64,000 bases of DNA, from contig NZ_BAABFP010000002.1 in assembly GCF_039541115.1 (NCBI RefSeq), positions 1,185,420 to 1,249,419 on the forward strand. The letters run 5' to 3'. The translations under genes and the position numbers were made by a program. How positions within the stretch are numbered: position 1 is the first letter of the stretch; each line of letters begins with the position of its first letter. Of the stretch, positions 9,212 through 17,471 are shown one piece after another. This stretch comes from Angustibacter luteus (GTDB lineage Bacteria; Actinomycetota; Actinomycetes; Actinomycetales; Angustibacteraceae). The notes beneath the pieces are model-generated. The model had not been told where the DNA came from, searched no databases, and saw only the letters and a list, made by a program, of their open reading frames with translations.

Positions 9212-10632
9212 GGGGCCTCCATCCAGCGACCCTGGTCGCCGTCCCCCGCGGCGGCCCGCGCGAGCCGCGCCCGGGCCGCCTGGGCGACCAGCAGGTCCGC
9301 GGCGTCCTGGGACTCGAGGTGGGCGACCGCGGGGTGCACCGGCCCGCTCGTCGAGTGCATGTGGAACGAGGCGACCCCGAGCCGGCGCTGCAGGGGTCCC
9401 TGGCTCACGCCGAGGCTCTGCGTGCGGGCGTGCGGGACGACGTCCAGCTCGCGGTGCCAGCGGCCACGGCGCAGCAGCACGACGTCGTCGAGCACGTTGA
9501 CCCCGTGCCGCCGCCAGCTCACCGGGTCCAGCCAGCGAGCCGCGCGTGGTGCGACGACGAAACCGGCCTCGGTCGTCGTCCCGGTCAGGCCCGCCGAGAG
9601 CGCCTGCGGCGTCGGGCCGTCCTCGTCGTGCGGGTCCAGCGCCGGCACGGCCAGCCGCAGCACCAGGAGCGCCTCGGCGCGCGAACCGACGACCAGCAGC
9701 ACGTTCTCCTGCTCGGCGGAGTCGTGCCCGGAGTCGCCGTACCCGGCAACGTTCACCGTGAGGCTCCACCAGTCCAGGCGCCGCCACAGCAAGGGCTGGC
9801 GCATCTGGATCGCCTGCACCCGACCCGGCGGAACCGTCTGGGCGCGGGTGGTGAGCAGCCCGTGGTGCAGCCGGATCCCGTCGGGCGACGTCGCGACCCG
9901 GAACCCGAACGTGGAGCTGAACCGGGTCCACTGCGCGCCGACCAGACCGATGAACGCGGACGCGATGATCGCGAGCACGCTGATCCGTCCGGTGACCGCC
10001 ACGAGGACGGCGCCGGCCAGGATCGCGATGACCAGGAAGCCGGTCGAGTAGGTCAGCGCCAGCGAGGCGATCACCCGGCCGACCGGCACGGCGATGAGCT
10101 CGTGCTCCGGCGCGACCGGCGCGACCTCGCCCTCGTACCGGACGCCTGCCGCGCGGGCGAGCAGCACGTTGCGCAGCTCCTCGGCATCGGACTCGCGCAG
10201 CAGGGTCAGCACGATCGCCGAGTCCTTGCCGCCGGCCACCTCGAGCCGCAGCTCGGCCAGCCCGAGGAACCGCCCGAGCAGCGGCCGGACCACGTCGACC
10301 GCCTGCAGGCGGTCCAGCCGGGCGTGCCGTTGCTGGCGGAACAGCACGCCGTAGTGCAGCCGCAGGGTGTCCTCGTCGACCTGGTAGGCCGCCCGCCGCC
10401 ACGCGACGAAGCCGTAGAGGGCCGCGACGAGGGCGATGACCACCAAGCCACCCAGGGTGACCAACGCCTCCTGCCGCGACGGCAGGTTCCCGGAGAACAG
10501 CACCTCGCCGCGTTGCTGGGCGACCAGGGCGAGGACGACGGCGACGACCTTCCAGCCGCGCGCCAACGGAGTCAGCGGGTGCAGCCGCCGCCACCCGTCG
10601 TCCGGGTCGAGGGGACTGCGCGGATCGCTCAC
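9208..10632 (-). CDS. Membrane protein with bacterial PH (bPH_2 / YdbT-type) domains
   Basis: 474 aa from the GTG at 10632, which overlaps the upstream stop by 4 bp. Two hydrophobic pairs (about residues 25-75 and 185-240) alternate with bPH_2-type domains containing the signature [20 protein letters not shown] and later [21 protein letters not shown] third PH-like repeat ([20 protein letters not shown]) is at the C-terminus. This matches the YdbT family, which usually pairs with a short YdbS partner, as it does here. The molecular role is not established; Bacillus YdbST has been linked to antimicrobial resistance. Confidence 0.85.
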   Translation of the reverse strand: MSDPRSPLDPDDGWRRLHPLTPLARGWKVVAVVLALVAQQRGEVLFSGNLPSRQEALVTLGGLVVIALVAALYGFVAWRRAAYQVDEDTLRLHYGVLFRQQRHARLDRLQAVDVVRPLLGRFLGLAELRLEVAGGKDSAIVLTLLRESDAEELRNVLLARAAGVRYEGEVAPVAPEHELIAVPVGRVIASLALTYSTGFLVIAILAGAVLVAVTGRISVLAIIASAFIGLVGAQWTRFSSTFGFRVATSPDGIRLHHGLLTTRAQTVPPGRVQAIQMRQPLLWRRLDWWSLTVNVAGYGDSGHDSAEQENVLLVVGSRAEALLVLRLAVPALDPHDEDGPTPQALSAGLTGTTTEAGFVVAPRAARWLDPVSWRRHGVNVLDDVVLLRRGRWHRELDVVPHARTQSLGVSQGPLQRRLGVASFHMHSTSGPVHPAVAHLESQDAADLLVAQAARARLARAAAGDGDQGRWMEAP

Positions 10633-11141
10633 AAGCCGGCCAGCCGGGCCTCGCCGCGGCTGGCGAGGCGGTCGCGCAGCCGCGCCGCCTCGTCCGGCAC
10701 CAACCCGTCGATGTGCGCGTCCGTTCCCGGTGAGGCGGTGTGCAGCTGGACGGCGGAGTAGCCCAGCAGGCGCGCGAGCGGGCCGGCCTGGACGTCCACG
10801 AACTGCATGCGCCCGTAGGGGACGACGACGATGCTGCGGAACATCACGCCCCGCCGGACCAGCAGGTCGTCCTCGCGCTCGGCGTAGCCGGTGGCCCGGA
10901 CCTGGCGCCCGAACAGCCAGGACGACCAGCCGAGGGCGACGACCGGCAGGAGGAGCAGCGCGTACACCCAGGCCGTGCTGGTCAGGACCGCGACCAGCGC
11001 GACCACGATCGCGACCACGAGGCAGCAGGCGGCCGCGATCAGCCGCCGTCCGGTGGCGAGGCGGTCCGAGACCGGTCGCCATTCCACGTCGTCCGGGGTG
11101 AAGGGCTCGTCATGCAGGGGCACCTCGTCATGCTGGCACAC
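10629..11141 (-). CDS. Small membrane protein with one bacterial PH domain (YdbS-type)
   Basis: 170 aa. Two membrane segments (about 33-52 and 57-76) are followed by one bPH_2 domain ([20 protein letters not shown], then [20 protein letters not shown]). It is the partner of the longer PH protein, overlapping it by 4 bp, and first gene of a PH-PH-P450 operon. The start is uncertain: the ATG at 11141 is listed, but a GTG seven codons in (about 11120) is equally possible and would leave more room for a promoter towards the divergent nuoD-like gene 33 bp away. Confidence 0.82.
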   Translation of the reverse strand: MCQHDEVPLHDEPFTPDDVEWRPVSDRLATGRRLIAAACCLVVAIVVALVAVLTSTAWVYALLLLPVVALGWSSWLFGRQVRATGYAEREDDLLVRRGVMFRSIVVVPYGRMQFVDVQAGPLARLLGYSAVQLHTASPGTDAHIDGLVPDEAARLRDRLASRGEARLAGL

Positions 11142-11173
11142 TGCGCGCCACCCGGAGTGGCAGACTCGGTCCC

Positions 11174-12355
11174 GTGACGACGCCGACCACCGCGCAGCCG
11201 GGGCGCGAGCTGACCGTCGGGGTGGGCGCGGGCGGGCTCGCCACCGCGGACATGGTGCTCAACATCGGCCCGCAGCACCCGGCGACGCACGGCGTGCTGC
11301 GGCTGCGGCTGGTCGTGGACGGCGAGCGGATCGTCTCGGCCGACCCGGTCGTCGGCTACATGCACCGCGGCGCCGAGAAGCTCTTCGAGGTGCGCGACTA
11401 CCGGCAGATCGTCGTCCTGGCGAACCGGCACGACTGGCTGTCCGCCTTCTCCAACGAGCTGGGCGTCGTCCTGGGCGTCGAGAAGATGCTCGGCATGGAG
11501 GTGCCCGAACGGGCGGTCTGGGCCCGCACCTTGCTCGCCGAGCTGAACCGGGTGCTCAACCACCTGATGTTCCTCGGCGCCTACCCGCTCGAGCTCGGCG
11601 CGATCACCCCGATCTTCTACGCGTTCCGCGAGCGCGAGGAGCTGCAGGCGGTGATGGAGGAGATCAGCGGCGGCCGGATGCACTACATGTTCAACCGGGT
11701 CGGCGGGCTGAAGGAGGACCTGCCGGCCGGCTGGCTGACTCGGGTGCTGGCGTCGGTCGCCGCGGTGCGCCGGCGGATGCCGGACCTCGAGGGGATGATC
11801 GTCGGCAACGAGATCCTGCGCGCCCGCACGGTGGGGGTGGGCGTGCTGCAGCACGAGGTGGCGGCGTCGTACGGGGTGAGCGGTCCGATCGCGCGGGCCG
11901 GCGGGCTCGACCTGGACCTGCGGCGCGACGAGCCCTACCTGGCGTACGGGGAGCTGTTCGGGCCGGGTGGGCCGGGTCGGGTGGTGACCCGGACGGCCGG
12001 TGACGCGCTGGCCCGGCTGGAGTGCCTGCTGGAGCAGGTGCACGTGTCGCTCGACCTGGTCGTGGCGTGCGTCGAGCGGTTGCGCTCGCTGCCGGCCGGT
12101 CCGGTGAACCAGCGGCTGCCCAAGGTGCTGCGGGTCCCCGAGGGACACGCCTACACCTGGACCGAGAACCCCCTGGGGCTGAACGGCTACTACCTGGTCT
12201 CGCGCGGCGACAAGGTGCCGTACCGGCTCAAGCTGCGCTCGGCGTCGTTCGGCAACGTGCAGGTGCTCTCGCGGCTGCTGCCCGGGTGCCTGATCTCCGA
12301 CATGGTCGCCGTCCTGGGCTCGATGTTCTTCGTCGTCGGCGACGTCGACAAGTAG
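11174..12355 (+). CDS. Orphan NuoD-like (complex I 49-kDa subunit) paralogue
   Basis: 393 aa, collinear with NuoD/Nqo4 from the N-terminal GPQHPATHG (residues 32-40) to the C-terminal [19 protein letters not shown]. No other nuo gene lies in the window. Compared with Thermus Nqo4 from memory, the quinone-contacting His38 is kept (His39 here), but Tyr87 is replaced by Trp88 (NRHDWLSAF where canonical proteins read MDYL). Arg65 in GYMHRGAEK matches the NDUFS2 arginine that NDUFAF7 methylates. It may serve a specialised complex I form, or be a divergent subunit with a new role. It is transcribed alone and ends at a stem-loop. Confidence 0.88.
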   Translation: MTTPTTAQPGRELTVGVGAGGLATADMVLNIGPQHPATHGVLRLRLVVDGERIVSADPVVGYMHRGAEKLFEVRDYRQIVVLANRHDWLSAFSNELGVVLGVEKMLGMEVPERAVWARTLLAELNRVLNHLMFLGAYPLELGAITPIFYAFREREELQAVMEEISGGRMHYMFNRVGGLKEDLPAGWLTRVLASVAAVRRRMPDLEGMIVGNEILRARTVGVGVLQHEVAASYGVSGPIARAGGLDLDLRRDEPYLAYGELFGPGGPGRVVTRTAGDALARLECLLEQVHVSLDLVVACVERLRSLPAGPVNQRLPKVLRVPEGHAYTWTENPLGLNGYYLVSRGDKVPYRLKLRSASFGNVQVLSRLLPGCLISDMVAVLGSMFFVVGDVDK

Positions 12356-12369
12356 CCCCGACCCCACGC

Positions 12370-12439
12370 TTCCGCCACTCAGGCCGGTTTCCGCCACTCA
12401 GGCCGGTCTCGGGCATGCGAAAGCGGCTTGAGCGGCGGA
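12370..12439. repeat. Tandem 19-bp duplication plus inverted partner, terminator-like
   Basis: The 19-bp unit TTCCGCCACTCAGGCCGGT occurs twice without gap (12370-12388 and 12389-12407). An imperfect reverse complement (CGGCTTGAGCGGCGGA, 12424-12439) follows, so either unit can form the stem. It lies between the convergent nuoD-like gene and the minus-strand unknown gene, so a terminator is the simplest reading; the duplicated left arm is unusual. Confidence 0.65.
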
Positions 12440-12456
12440 GGTGGGACTGGGGTGGG

Positions 12457-12930
12457 TCAGGCGGTGTGGCGGCCGTGGTACTCGTGAACCCCAGCACCCT
12501 CAGCGGCGGCGAGGTCGACCACGGCGGCCTGCTCGCGCTCGGCGTCCTCACCGGCGAACACCGCGTCGTGGATCTCCTCCACGGCCATCGGGAAGAGCTT
12601 GACCACCGGGTGCGGCATGGTGTCGACGAGCGGGTCCGGGCTGGACGCGACCTGGACGACGGCGAGCCGGGCCCCCTGCACCACCATCGGTGCCGCTGGC
12701 AGCTGGCGGGCGCTCACGAGAGCATCCGGAGCGGCCTCCGCGACGAGGACGCGACTGCTCTCGTCCGCCTCGACGGTCCCGACGGCCGGCAGCACGGGAG
12801 CGGACACCGACTCCTGGACGCCGAGGGCAACGTCGGCGAGACGGTGCCGACCGGCGTAGCCACGCCCGACGGCGCTGGACAGCACGGCGACGACGAGCCG
12901 CCAACGCAGGCCACGCCTGCCACGATGCAT
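12457..12930 (-). CDS. Unknown small protein with an N-terminal hydrophobic segment
   Basis: 157 aa from ATG 12930 (an in-frame GTG at 12939 is an alternative). Codon third positions are almost all G or C, as in the neighbouring genes, which supports a real gene. A basic start (MHRGRRGLRWR) precedes a short hydrophobic stretch (LVVAVLSSAVG), suggesting a weak signal or anchor. The rest is Ala/Val/Glu-rich with no motif I recognise. No clear Shine-Dalgarno is seen. It is divergent from the DUF1684 gene and convergent with the nuoD-like gene. Confidence 0.55.
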   Translation of the reverse strand: MHRGRRGLRWRLVVAVLSSAVGRGYAGRHRLADVALGVQESVSAPVLPAVGTVEADESSRVLVAEAAPDALVSARQLPAAPMVVQGARLAVVQVASSPDPLVDTMPHPVVKLFPMAVEEIHDAVFAGEDAEREQAAVVDLAAAEGAGVHEYHGRHTA

Positions 12931-13066
12931 ACCGGTCACGGGCCGATGGTAGGCCGTCACAGGAGTCACACGCGTCACTCTGGTCGGCGTGTCGCGCACG
13001 ATCACTCGGCTGGGCCCCACCGCCACCCGGGAGGTCACGCTGAGTCGTCCGTGCGATCCTGCCGAG

Positions 13067-13723
13067 GTGACCTCTACCGAGCTGAGCACGGCCGCGGACG
13101 TCGTCGACTGGCGCCGCCGGGTGCACGCGCTCTACCGCGCCGTCCGAGAGACCGCCGAACCGCGCCAGGCGCACGAGGCGTGGCGGCGAGGGCGCGACCA
13201 GCTGCTGGCCAGCCACCCGGCGTCCCCGCTGCTCGGTGAGCACCGGGCCGGCTTCAGCGGCCTCGCGGTGGCCGAGTACGACGAGCGCTACCGCTTCGAG
13301 GTCGCCGTGACCGAGCCGGACCCCAGCCTGCCGTCCGCCTTCAAGGCCAGCACGGCCACGGACGGCGACGTGCCGTTCGCGCGGCTCGGCACCGTCGTCC
13401 TGCCCGCCCCGGAGGGCGAGGTGCGCCTCGACGTCTGGCGCCTGGCCAGCTACGGCGGGGGGATCTTCCTGCCGGTCAAGGATGCCGCCCCGGACAGCTA
13501 CGGCGGCGGGCGCTACGTGCTCGACACCATCAAGGGCTCAGACCTGGGCACGACCCGCGCGGACGACGGCACCGTCACCCTCGTGGTGGACCTGAACTTC
13601 GCGTACAACCCGTCGTGCGCCTACGACCCGGAGTGGGCCTGCCCGCTGCCCCAGCAAGGCAACCGGACCGCGGTGCCGCTCCCGGTCGGGGAGCAGCACC
13701 GCGGTGCGTGGGTGGACTACTGA
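13067..13723 (+). CDS. DUF1684 family protein
   Basis: 218 aa from the GTG at 13067; the longer upstream frame overlaps the divergent gene's promoter and is less likely. DUF1684 signatures are clear: FARLGTVVLPAPEGEVRLDV, YGGGRYVLDTIKGSD and the C-terminal LNFAYNPSCAYDPEWACPLP followed by NRTAVPLPVGE. The family is common in actinomycetes and halophiles and its function is unknown. The conserved Cys-x5-Trp-x-Cys cluster may be structural or metal-binding. It ends 19 bp from the convergent betaine-type binding protein gene. Confidence 0.88.
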   Translation: MTSTELSTAADVVDWRRRVHALYRAVRETAEPRQAHEAWRRGRDQLLASHPASPLLGEHRAGFSGLAVAEYDERYRFEVAVTEPDPSLPSAFKASTATDGDVPFARLGTVVLPAPEGEVRLDVWRLASYGGGIFLPVKDAAPDSYGGGRYVLDTIKGSDLGTTRADDGTVTLVVDLNFAYNPSCAYDPEWACPLPQQGNRTAVPLPVGEQHRGAWVDY

Positions 13724-13742
13724 GCGGTGAGTGGCTCAGCGG

Positions 13743-14741
13743 TCAGCCAGCGGCCAGCGAGCCGTCGGAGCTGAACACCAGGCCGATGGCGATGGCACCG
13801 GACTTCAGCGCGCTCTTGGTGAGCGGGCCGCCGGCATCCAGCGCCTTGAAGCTGCCGAACTGCAGGCCGTAGGTCTTCTCGAGACCGGGCTGGCAGAACG
13901 GGCGCTGCGGGCACTCCGGCGGGCCGCCGAGCACGAGGGCGCCGCACTTGGACCCGAGGTCGGACAGCGTCTTGACGCCGTTCTTGTCGGCGAAGGCCTT
14001 CGTGACGGCGAACGCGTTCTGGTCGGCCGCCTCGGCGGGCTTGCCGAACACCAGTCCGGACTTCAGGCCCAGCGCAGCCAGCGCCTTCACGGTGGCGTCG
14101 AGGTCGCTCGAGGCCTTGGCCTCGGCGTTCGCGCCGTTCTCCTTCTTGTTCAGGAACTCGGTGAGCGTGCCCACGTACTCCGGGACGACCGTCAGGTTCC
14201 CCTTCTGCAGCTCGGGCAGGTACACCTCGCGGTTGCCCACGGTGCGCACGGTCGCCTCGAAGCCGGCCGCGTTCAGCGCGGACGCGTAGAGGTTGGCCAC
14301 GATCTGGTTCTCGCTGAAGTTCGCCGCGCCGACGGTGACCTTGCCGCTGCCGCCGGACGACGGGGTCAGCAGGCCCTTGCTGTTCGCGTACTCCTTGGCC
14401 ACCGACGCCGGCGACTTGCGGTCGACGTCAGCCTGCTTGTTGAGCCCCACCAGGTCGTCCGTGGTCAGGACGGCCGACACCTTGTCGAGCGCCGCGACCA
14501 GGGCCGGCGAGCCCTTGTCGCCGTTCACCGCCGGGATGAGGTTGTCGACCGTCTGCAGCTTCTTGTCGTCGTCCAGGACCACGAGGTCCGTTCCGGCGAC
14601 GGCCGCGCAAGCCTGCTTGGCGCCACCGCTGGCGCTGCCGGACGGCGCCGCCTCGGTGCCTGAGGAGCCGGCGTCGCCACAGCCGGACAAGGCGATGGTC
14701 GCGGCGAGGATCACGCCGCTGATGAGAATGGGCCTGCGCAT
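13743..14741 (-). CDS. Choline/glycine-betaine-type ABC binding lipoprotein, circularly permuted
   Basis: 332 aa. It has a lipoprotein signal (ATIALSGC, Cys21), a Ser/Gly linker, then two blocks of the OpuAC/ProX fold in swapped order. Residues 50-125 (TDLVVLDDDKKLQTVDNLIP ... PASVAKEYANSKGLL) correspond to the usual C-terminal end of the fold. Residues 134-332 (VTVGAANFSENQIVANLY ... IGLVFSSDGSLAAG) correspond to its usual N-terminal and middle parts. A Gly/Ser linker (TPSSGGSGK) joins the old ends. Four Cys (45, 266, 277, 283) may form disulfides. It sits with two permeases on the same strand, so compatible-solute or choline uptake is likely; the ligand is unproven. Confidence 0.9.
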   Translation of the reverse strand: MRRPILISGVILAATIALSGCGDAGSSGTEAAPSGSASGGAKQACAAVAGTDLVVLDDDKKLQTVDNLIPAVNGDKGSPALVAALDKVSAVLTTDDLVGLNKQADVDRKSPASVAKEYANSKGLLTPSSGGSGKVTVGAANFSENQIVANLYASALNAAGFEATVRTVGNREVYLPELQKGNLTVVPEYVGTLTEFLNKKENGANAEAKASSDLDATVKALAALGLKSGLVFGKPAEAADQNAFAVTKAFADKNGVKTLSDLGSKCGALVLGGPPECPQRPFCQPGLEKTYGLQFGSFKALDAGGPLTKSALKSGAIAIGLVFSSDGSLAAG

Positions 14742-14869
14742 GGGTTACTCCGCCTTCTGTGTCCCGTGCCCACGGCGGGCACGCGTGTCCGGGGGGCCAG
14801 GACCGGCCCACGGGGGTGAGTCAAGCCTCCCCCACCGACAGCCGGGGCGCGAGCGCAGGAACATCACGT

Positions 14870-15559
14870 TCAGGATGCGGACGAACGGCGGAAGGCCTCC
14901 GGGGTCACGGCCCGCTGGAGCAGGGCCAGCAACCCTTCCAGAACGAGACAAAGCAGGGCGATGAGGAGCCCGCCGGCCAGCACCTGCTCGAACCGGCGTT
15001 GGCTGAAGCCCAGGTTGATCAGCACGCCCAGACCGCCGCCGGCGACCAGCGCCGCCAGGGAGGCCGTCGCGCACACCTGCACGACCGCCGTCCGCAGCCC
15101 GGCCGCGATCAGCGGGACGGCCAGCGGCAGCTCGACCACCCGCAGCACCTGCATCCCGCTCATGCCCATCCCGCGCGCGGCGTCCTTGGCGTCCCGGTCC
15201 ACCTCGGCGACCCCGATGTAGGCGTTCGCGAGCAGCGGGGGCACGGCGAAGACCGCGAGCGCCAGGATTGTCGGCCGGTTCCCGAAGCCGAGGTTCGCGA
15301 CCGCGAACAGGGTCAGCAGGGCCAGGGTGGGCACGGCCCGGGAGAGGTTCGCGATCACCACGACGATGCCGCCACCGCGGGACCGGTGCCCCATCCAGAC
15401 GCCGAGCGGCAGGGACACGACCGCCGCGAGCAGCACCGCGGCGAAGGTGATCCACAGGTGCACGGCGGTCAGGTGCCACACGCCGTCCGGGCCCTGCCAG
15501 TTCAGCGGGTCGTTGAACCAGCGGACCGTGTCCGTGACCACCCCGCCGTCGGCGTTCAC
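14870..15559 (-). CDS. Betaine/choline-type ABC transporter permease (OpuBD-like)
   Basis: 229 aa from the GTG at 15559, which overlaps the upstream permease stop by 4 bp. About five to six membrane segments are present. The EAA-type cytoplasmic loop DAKDAARGMGMSGMQVLRVVELPLAVPLIAAG contacts the ATPase. It is the second of two homologous inner-membrane subunits. The 128 bp between its stop and the binding-protein start hold no other gene and may contain the promoter for the binding protein. Confidence 0.93.
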   Translation of the reverse strand: MNADGGVVTDTVRWFNDPLNWQGPDGVWHLTAVHLWITFAAVLLAAVVSLPLGVWMGHRSRGGGIVVVIANLSRAVPTLALLTLFAVANLGFGNRPTILALAVFAVPPLLANAYIGVAEVDRDAKDAARGMGMSGMQVLRVVELPLAVPLIAAGLRTAVVQVCATASLAALVAGGGLGVLINLGFSQRRFEQVLAGGLLIALLCLVLEGLLALLQRAVTPEAFRRSSAS

Positions 15560-16278
15560 GACGCGCTCCGACGGGTCCAGGGGGTGAGCCAGCGGGTGAT
15601 GAGCAGGAGCAGCAGGTCCAGGAACAGCGCGAGCGCCACGGTGAGCACGGTCGCCGTCATGATCTCGGCCCGGTAGAAGTTGTTCTGGAAGCCGGCGAGC
15701 AGGAGCTGGCCGAGGCCGCCGTACCCGACGATCACCCCGACCGTGACCAGCGCGACGGTCGACACGGTCGCCACCCGCACGCCGACCATGATCGTCGGCA
15801 GCGCGACGGGGACCTCGACCCGCCAGAGCATCTGCCGCGGTCCGTACCCCATGCCGCGGGCGGCGTCCCGGACCTCGTCGGGCACCGCGCGCAGCCCGAC
15901 CAGCGTGTTGCGGACGAGCACGAGCAGCGCGTACAGCACCAGCCCGATCAGCACGGTCGTCTTGGAGGCGCCGGTGAACGGCGCGAGGATCGCGAACAGA
16001 GCCAGGGAGGGGATGGTGTAGATGACGCCGCTGATGCCCAGCACCGGTCCGGCCAGCCTCGGACGGCGGGCGGCGAGCACGGCGAGCGGGAACGCGACCA
16101 GGCAGGCGAGCAGCACGGCGACGACCGTCAGCAGGACGTGCTCTTGCAGAGCGGTCATGATGGCGGAAGTGTTCTCCCGAGCGAACTGCAGGGAGAACCA
16201 CGGATTGGGCGGCTCGTCGGCCGCCGCGAGCGCGTGCACGACAGGGTGCGCGCCTGGCGAGGAGCCGAAGGAGAGCAC
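15556..16278 (-). CDS. Betaine/choline-type ABC transporter permease (OpuBB-like)
   Basis: 240 aa. Hydrophobic helices plus the EAA loop DEVRDAARGMGYGPRQMLWRVEVPVALPTIMVG. The start is uncertain. The GTG at 16278 lies only 2 bp from the divergent ATPase start and has no clear ribosome site; GTG at about 16236 or ATG at about 16158 are alternatives. An N-terminal extension before the first helix is usual in this family, which favours an early start. It overlaps the second permease by 4 bp. Confidence 0.9.
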   Translation of the reverse strand: MLSFGSSPGAHPVVHALAAADEPPNPWFSLQFARENTSAIMTALQEHVLLTVVAVLLACLVAFPLAVLAARRPRLAGPVLGISGVIYTIPSLALFAILAPFTGASKTTVLIGLVLYALLVLVRNTLVGLRAVPDEVRDAARGMGYGPRQMLWRVEVPVALPTIMVGVRVATVSTVALVTVGVIVGYGGLGQLLLAGFQNNFYRAEIMTATVLTVALALFLDLLLLLITRWLTPWTRRSAS

Positions 16279-16280
16279 GC

Positions 16281-17471
16281 GTGGACGGTACCCGAGGTGT
16301 GGCCATCCGGCTCGAGGGCGTGAGCAAGACGTACGCCGACGGGACCCAGGCCGTGCAGGAGCTGGACCTGGCCGTCGAGCCGGGTGAGCTGGTCGCGCTG
16401 GTCGGTCCGAGCGGCTGCGGCAAGTCGACGACGCTGCGCATGGTGAACCGGTTGATCGAGCCGACGGCGGGCCGGATCGTGGTGGGCGACACCGACGTGA
16501 CCCGCACCGACCCGGTCGTCGCCCGGCGGGACATGGGGTACGTGATCCAGCAGGTCGGCCTGTTCCCGCACCAGACGGTGCGGGACAACATCGCGACCGT
16601 GCCGCGGCTGGTGGGCTGGAACAAGGCGCGGACCGCCGACCGGGTGACGGAGATGCTGGAGCTCGTCGGGCTCGACCCGGACACCTACGCCGGGCGGTAC
16701 CCGCACGAGCTGTCGGGCGGCCAGCGCCAGCGCGTCGGCGTCGCTCGCGCGCTGGCCGCGGACCCGCCGGTGCTGCTGATGGACGAGCCGTTCGGCGCCG
16801 TCGACCCGATCGCCCGCGACCGGCTCCAGGCGCAGTTCCGGTCCATCCAGGCCCAGCTCGGCAAGACGGTGCTGTTCGTGACGCACGACATCGACGAGGC
16901 GGTGCGGCTGGCCGATCGGATCGCGGTGTTCAGCGTGGGCGGCCGGCTCGAGCAGTTCGCCGACCCGGCCACTGTGCTGGGGGCGCCGGCGACCGCGTTC
17001 GTCGCCGACTTCGTGGGCTCGGACCGCGGGCTGCGCCGCCTGGCGGTGACCCCCATCGAGCCGGACGACCTGGAGCACCCGCCCACCGTGAGCCCGCAGC
17101 AGCCGCTCGCGCAGGCGCGCGCCGTCATCGACCGGGCACCCGAGCCGTACGCCGTGGTCGTGGACGACGAGGGCCGGCTGCGCGGCTGGGTGGGCGTGCG
17201 CGAGTGCGTCGGCGACGGCACCGTGGCCGACCGGATGCGCCGGTTCGACGAGACGGTGGAGGTCGGCGACACGTTGCGCCGGGCGCTGGCCGAGATCGTC
17301 CAGCACGACGCCGGCTGGCTGCCGGTGCTGGACGGCGACGAGCGCTACCAGGGCGTGCTCACCCCGACGTCCGTCTACACCGCGTTGCGCCGGCACCTGC
17401 CGGAGGGCGCTGCCACCCCGGAGGCCACCCCGGAGGCCACCCAGGAAACCGCCGAGGACGTCACCGCCTAG
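16281..17471 (+). CDS. Betaine/choline-type ABC transporter ATP-binding protein with CBS domains
   Basis: 396 aa. Walker A VGPSGCGKSTTL (about residue 42), Q-loop QQVGLFPHQT, signature [15 protein letters not shown], Walker B VLLMDEPFGAVDP and the switch His in FVTHDIDEAV are all intact. Residues from about 255 form a tandem CBS region, as in OpuAA/OpuCA, which senses ionic strength or nucleotides. The C-terminus carries a 12-bp tandem repeat (ATPE units, 17412-17447). AGGAG seven bases upstream supports the GTG start. It is divergent from its permeases and overlaps the convergent UbiA gene by 4 bp. Confidence 0.95.
   Translation: MDGTRGVAIRLEGVSKTYADGTQAVQELDLAVEPGELVALVGPSGCGKSTTLRMVNRLIEPTAGRIVVGDTDVTRTDPVVARRDMGYVIQQVGLFPHQTVRDNIATVPRLVGWNKARTADRVTEMLELVGLDPDTYAGRYPHELSGGQRQRVGVARALAADPPVLLMDEPFGAVDPIARDRLQAQFRSIQAQLGKTVLFVTHDIDEAVRLADRIAVFSVGGRLEQFADPATVLGAPATAFVADFVGSDRGLRRLAVTPIEPDDLEHPPTVSPQQPLAQARAVIDRAPEPYAVVVDDEGRLRGWVGVRECVGDGTVADRMRRFDETVEVGDTLRRALAEIVQHDAGWLPVLDGDERYQGVLTPTSVYTALRRHLPEGAATPEATPEATQETAEDVTA

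Noticed and set aside
12989-13066. Longer start for the DUF1684 gene at 12989
   Set aside because: The extra residues resemble no DUF1684 start and would place the start codon deep in the divergent promoter region; GTG 13067 begins the family-like sequence.
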